The position numbers were made by a program, and so were the translations under genes. A stretch of DNA of 6,418 bases from an uncultured bacterium (GTDB lineage Bacteria; Hydrogenedentota; Hydrogenedentia; Hydrogenedentales; JAEUWI01), in assembly GCA_937895305.1 (NCBI GenBank), contig CALAXS010000533.1:1-6418 (forward strand), given 5' to 3'. Below the pieces are notes generated by a model, which saw only the letters and a program-made list of their open reading frames with translations, made no database searches and had not been told where the DNA came from. Positions 6,362 to 6,418 of the stretch are shown here, one piece after another; within the stretch, counting starts at the first letter, position 1; each line of letters starts with the position of its first letter.

Positions 6362-6418
6362 TTCTTCTCTTTATGGTTTAATACTTGAAAATGTACCCTT
6401 TTCTGATGCCCGTCGTCC

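Larger units (their letters stand above)
6307..6418 (-). other. Upstream region of the ligase-glycosyltransferase operon
   Basis: This is the leader and promoter side of the minus-strand operon and the only AT-richer gap at this end. It holds the ribosome binding site and the hairpin described separately. On the minus strand TATTAA (6385-6380) could serve as a -10 element, but no TTGACA-like -35 is found 16-18 bases before it. The promoter is therefore not assigned. No coding region can be supported here. Confidence 0.4.

Overview
The window looks like chromosomal DNA of a free-living bacterium with moderate GC content. It carries four protein-coding genes and almost no non-coding DNA. The best clue to the source is the C-terminus of the first, partial gene. 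It has two tandem modules of the type 'D-x-D-W-x-(I/L)-x-L-x-E-(I/L)-L-R-x-I-Q-x-(F/Y)-N ... EDG(Y/F)xP'. From memory, such modules are common at the ends of secreted proteins of Candidatus Hydrogenedentes (Hydrogenedentota) and related Planctomycetes/Lentisphaerae-like bacteria. This assignment is an inference and was not tested by a search.

Layout. Bases 1-501 (+) are the 3' end of a secreted or surface protein gene, with acidic thrombospondin type-3-like calcium-binding repeats followed by two EF-hand/dockerin-like modules. A stem-loop lies over its stop codon. Bases 579-2780 (+) encode a 733-residue polytopic membrane protein that I cannot name. By eye it contains a helix-rich unit repeated three times. 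Only 10 bp separate it from a convergent two-gene operon on the minus strand. The promoter-proximal gene of that operon (6306-4729) is an AMP-forming acyl-CoA synthetase of the ANL superfamily. The distal gene (4722-2791), 6 bp further on, encodes a three-part protein: a degenerate methyltransferase-like domain, an alpha-helical TPR-like middle and a CgeB-type glycosyltransferase. Bases 6307-6418 are the leader and promoter side of the operon and contain a hairpin.

How the genes relate. The ligase and glycosyltransferase are almost certainly co-transcribed and translationally linked, which suggests activation of an acyl group and glycosylation within one pathway (surface glycoconjugate, glycolipid or a small metabolite). 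The substrate cannot be read from the sequence. The two plus-strand genes show no visible functional tie to the operon.

There are no tRNA, rRNA, CRISPR, insertion-sequence or phage features. The points most worth following up are the triplicated membrane protein of unknown function, the three-domain glycosyltransferase beside an acyl-CoA ligase, and the C-terminal modules of the secreted protein.
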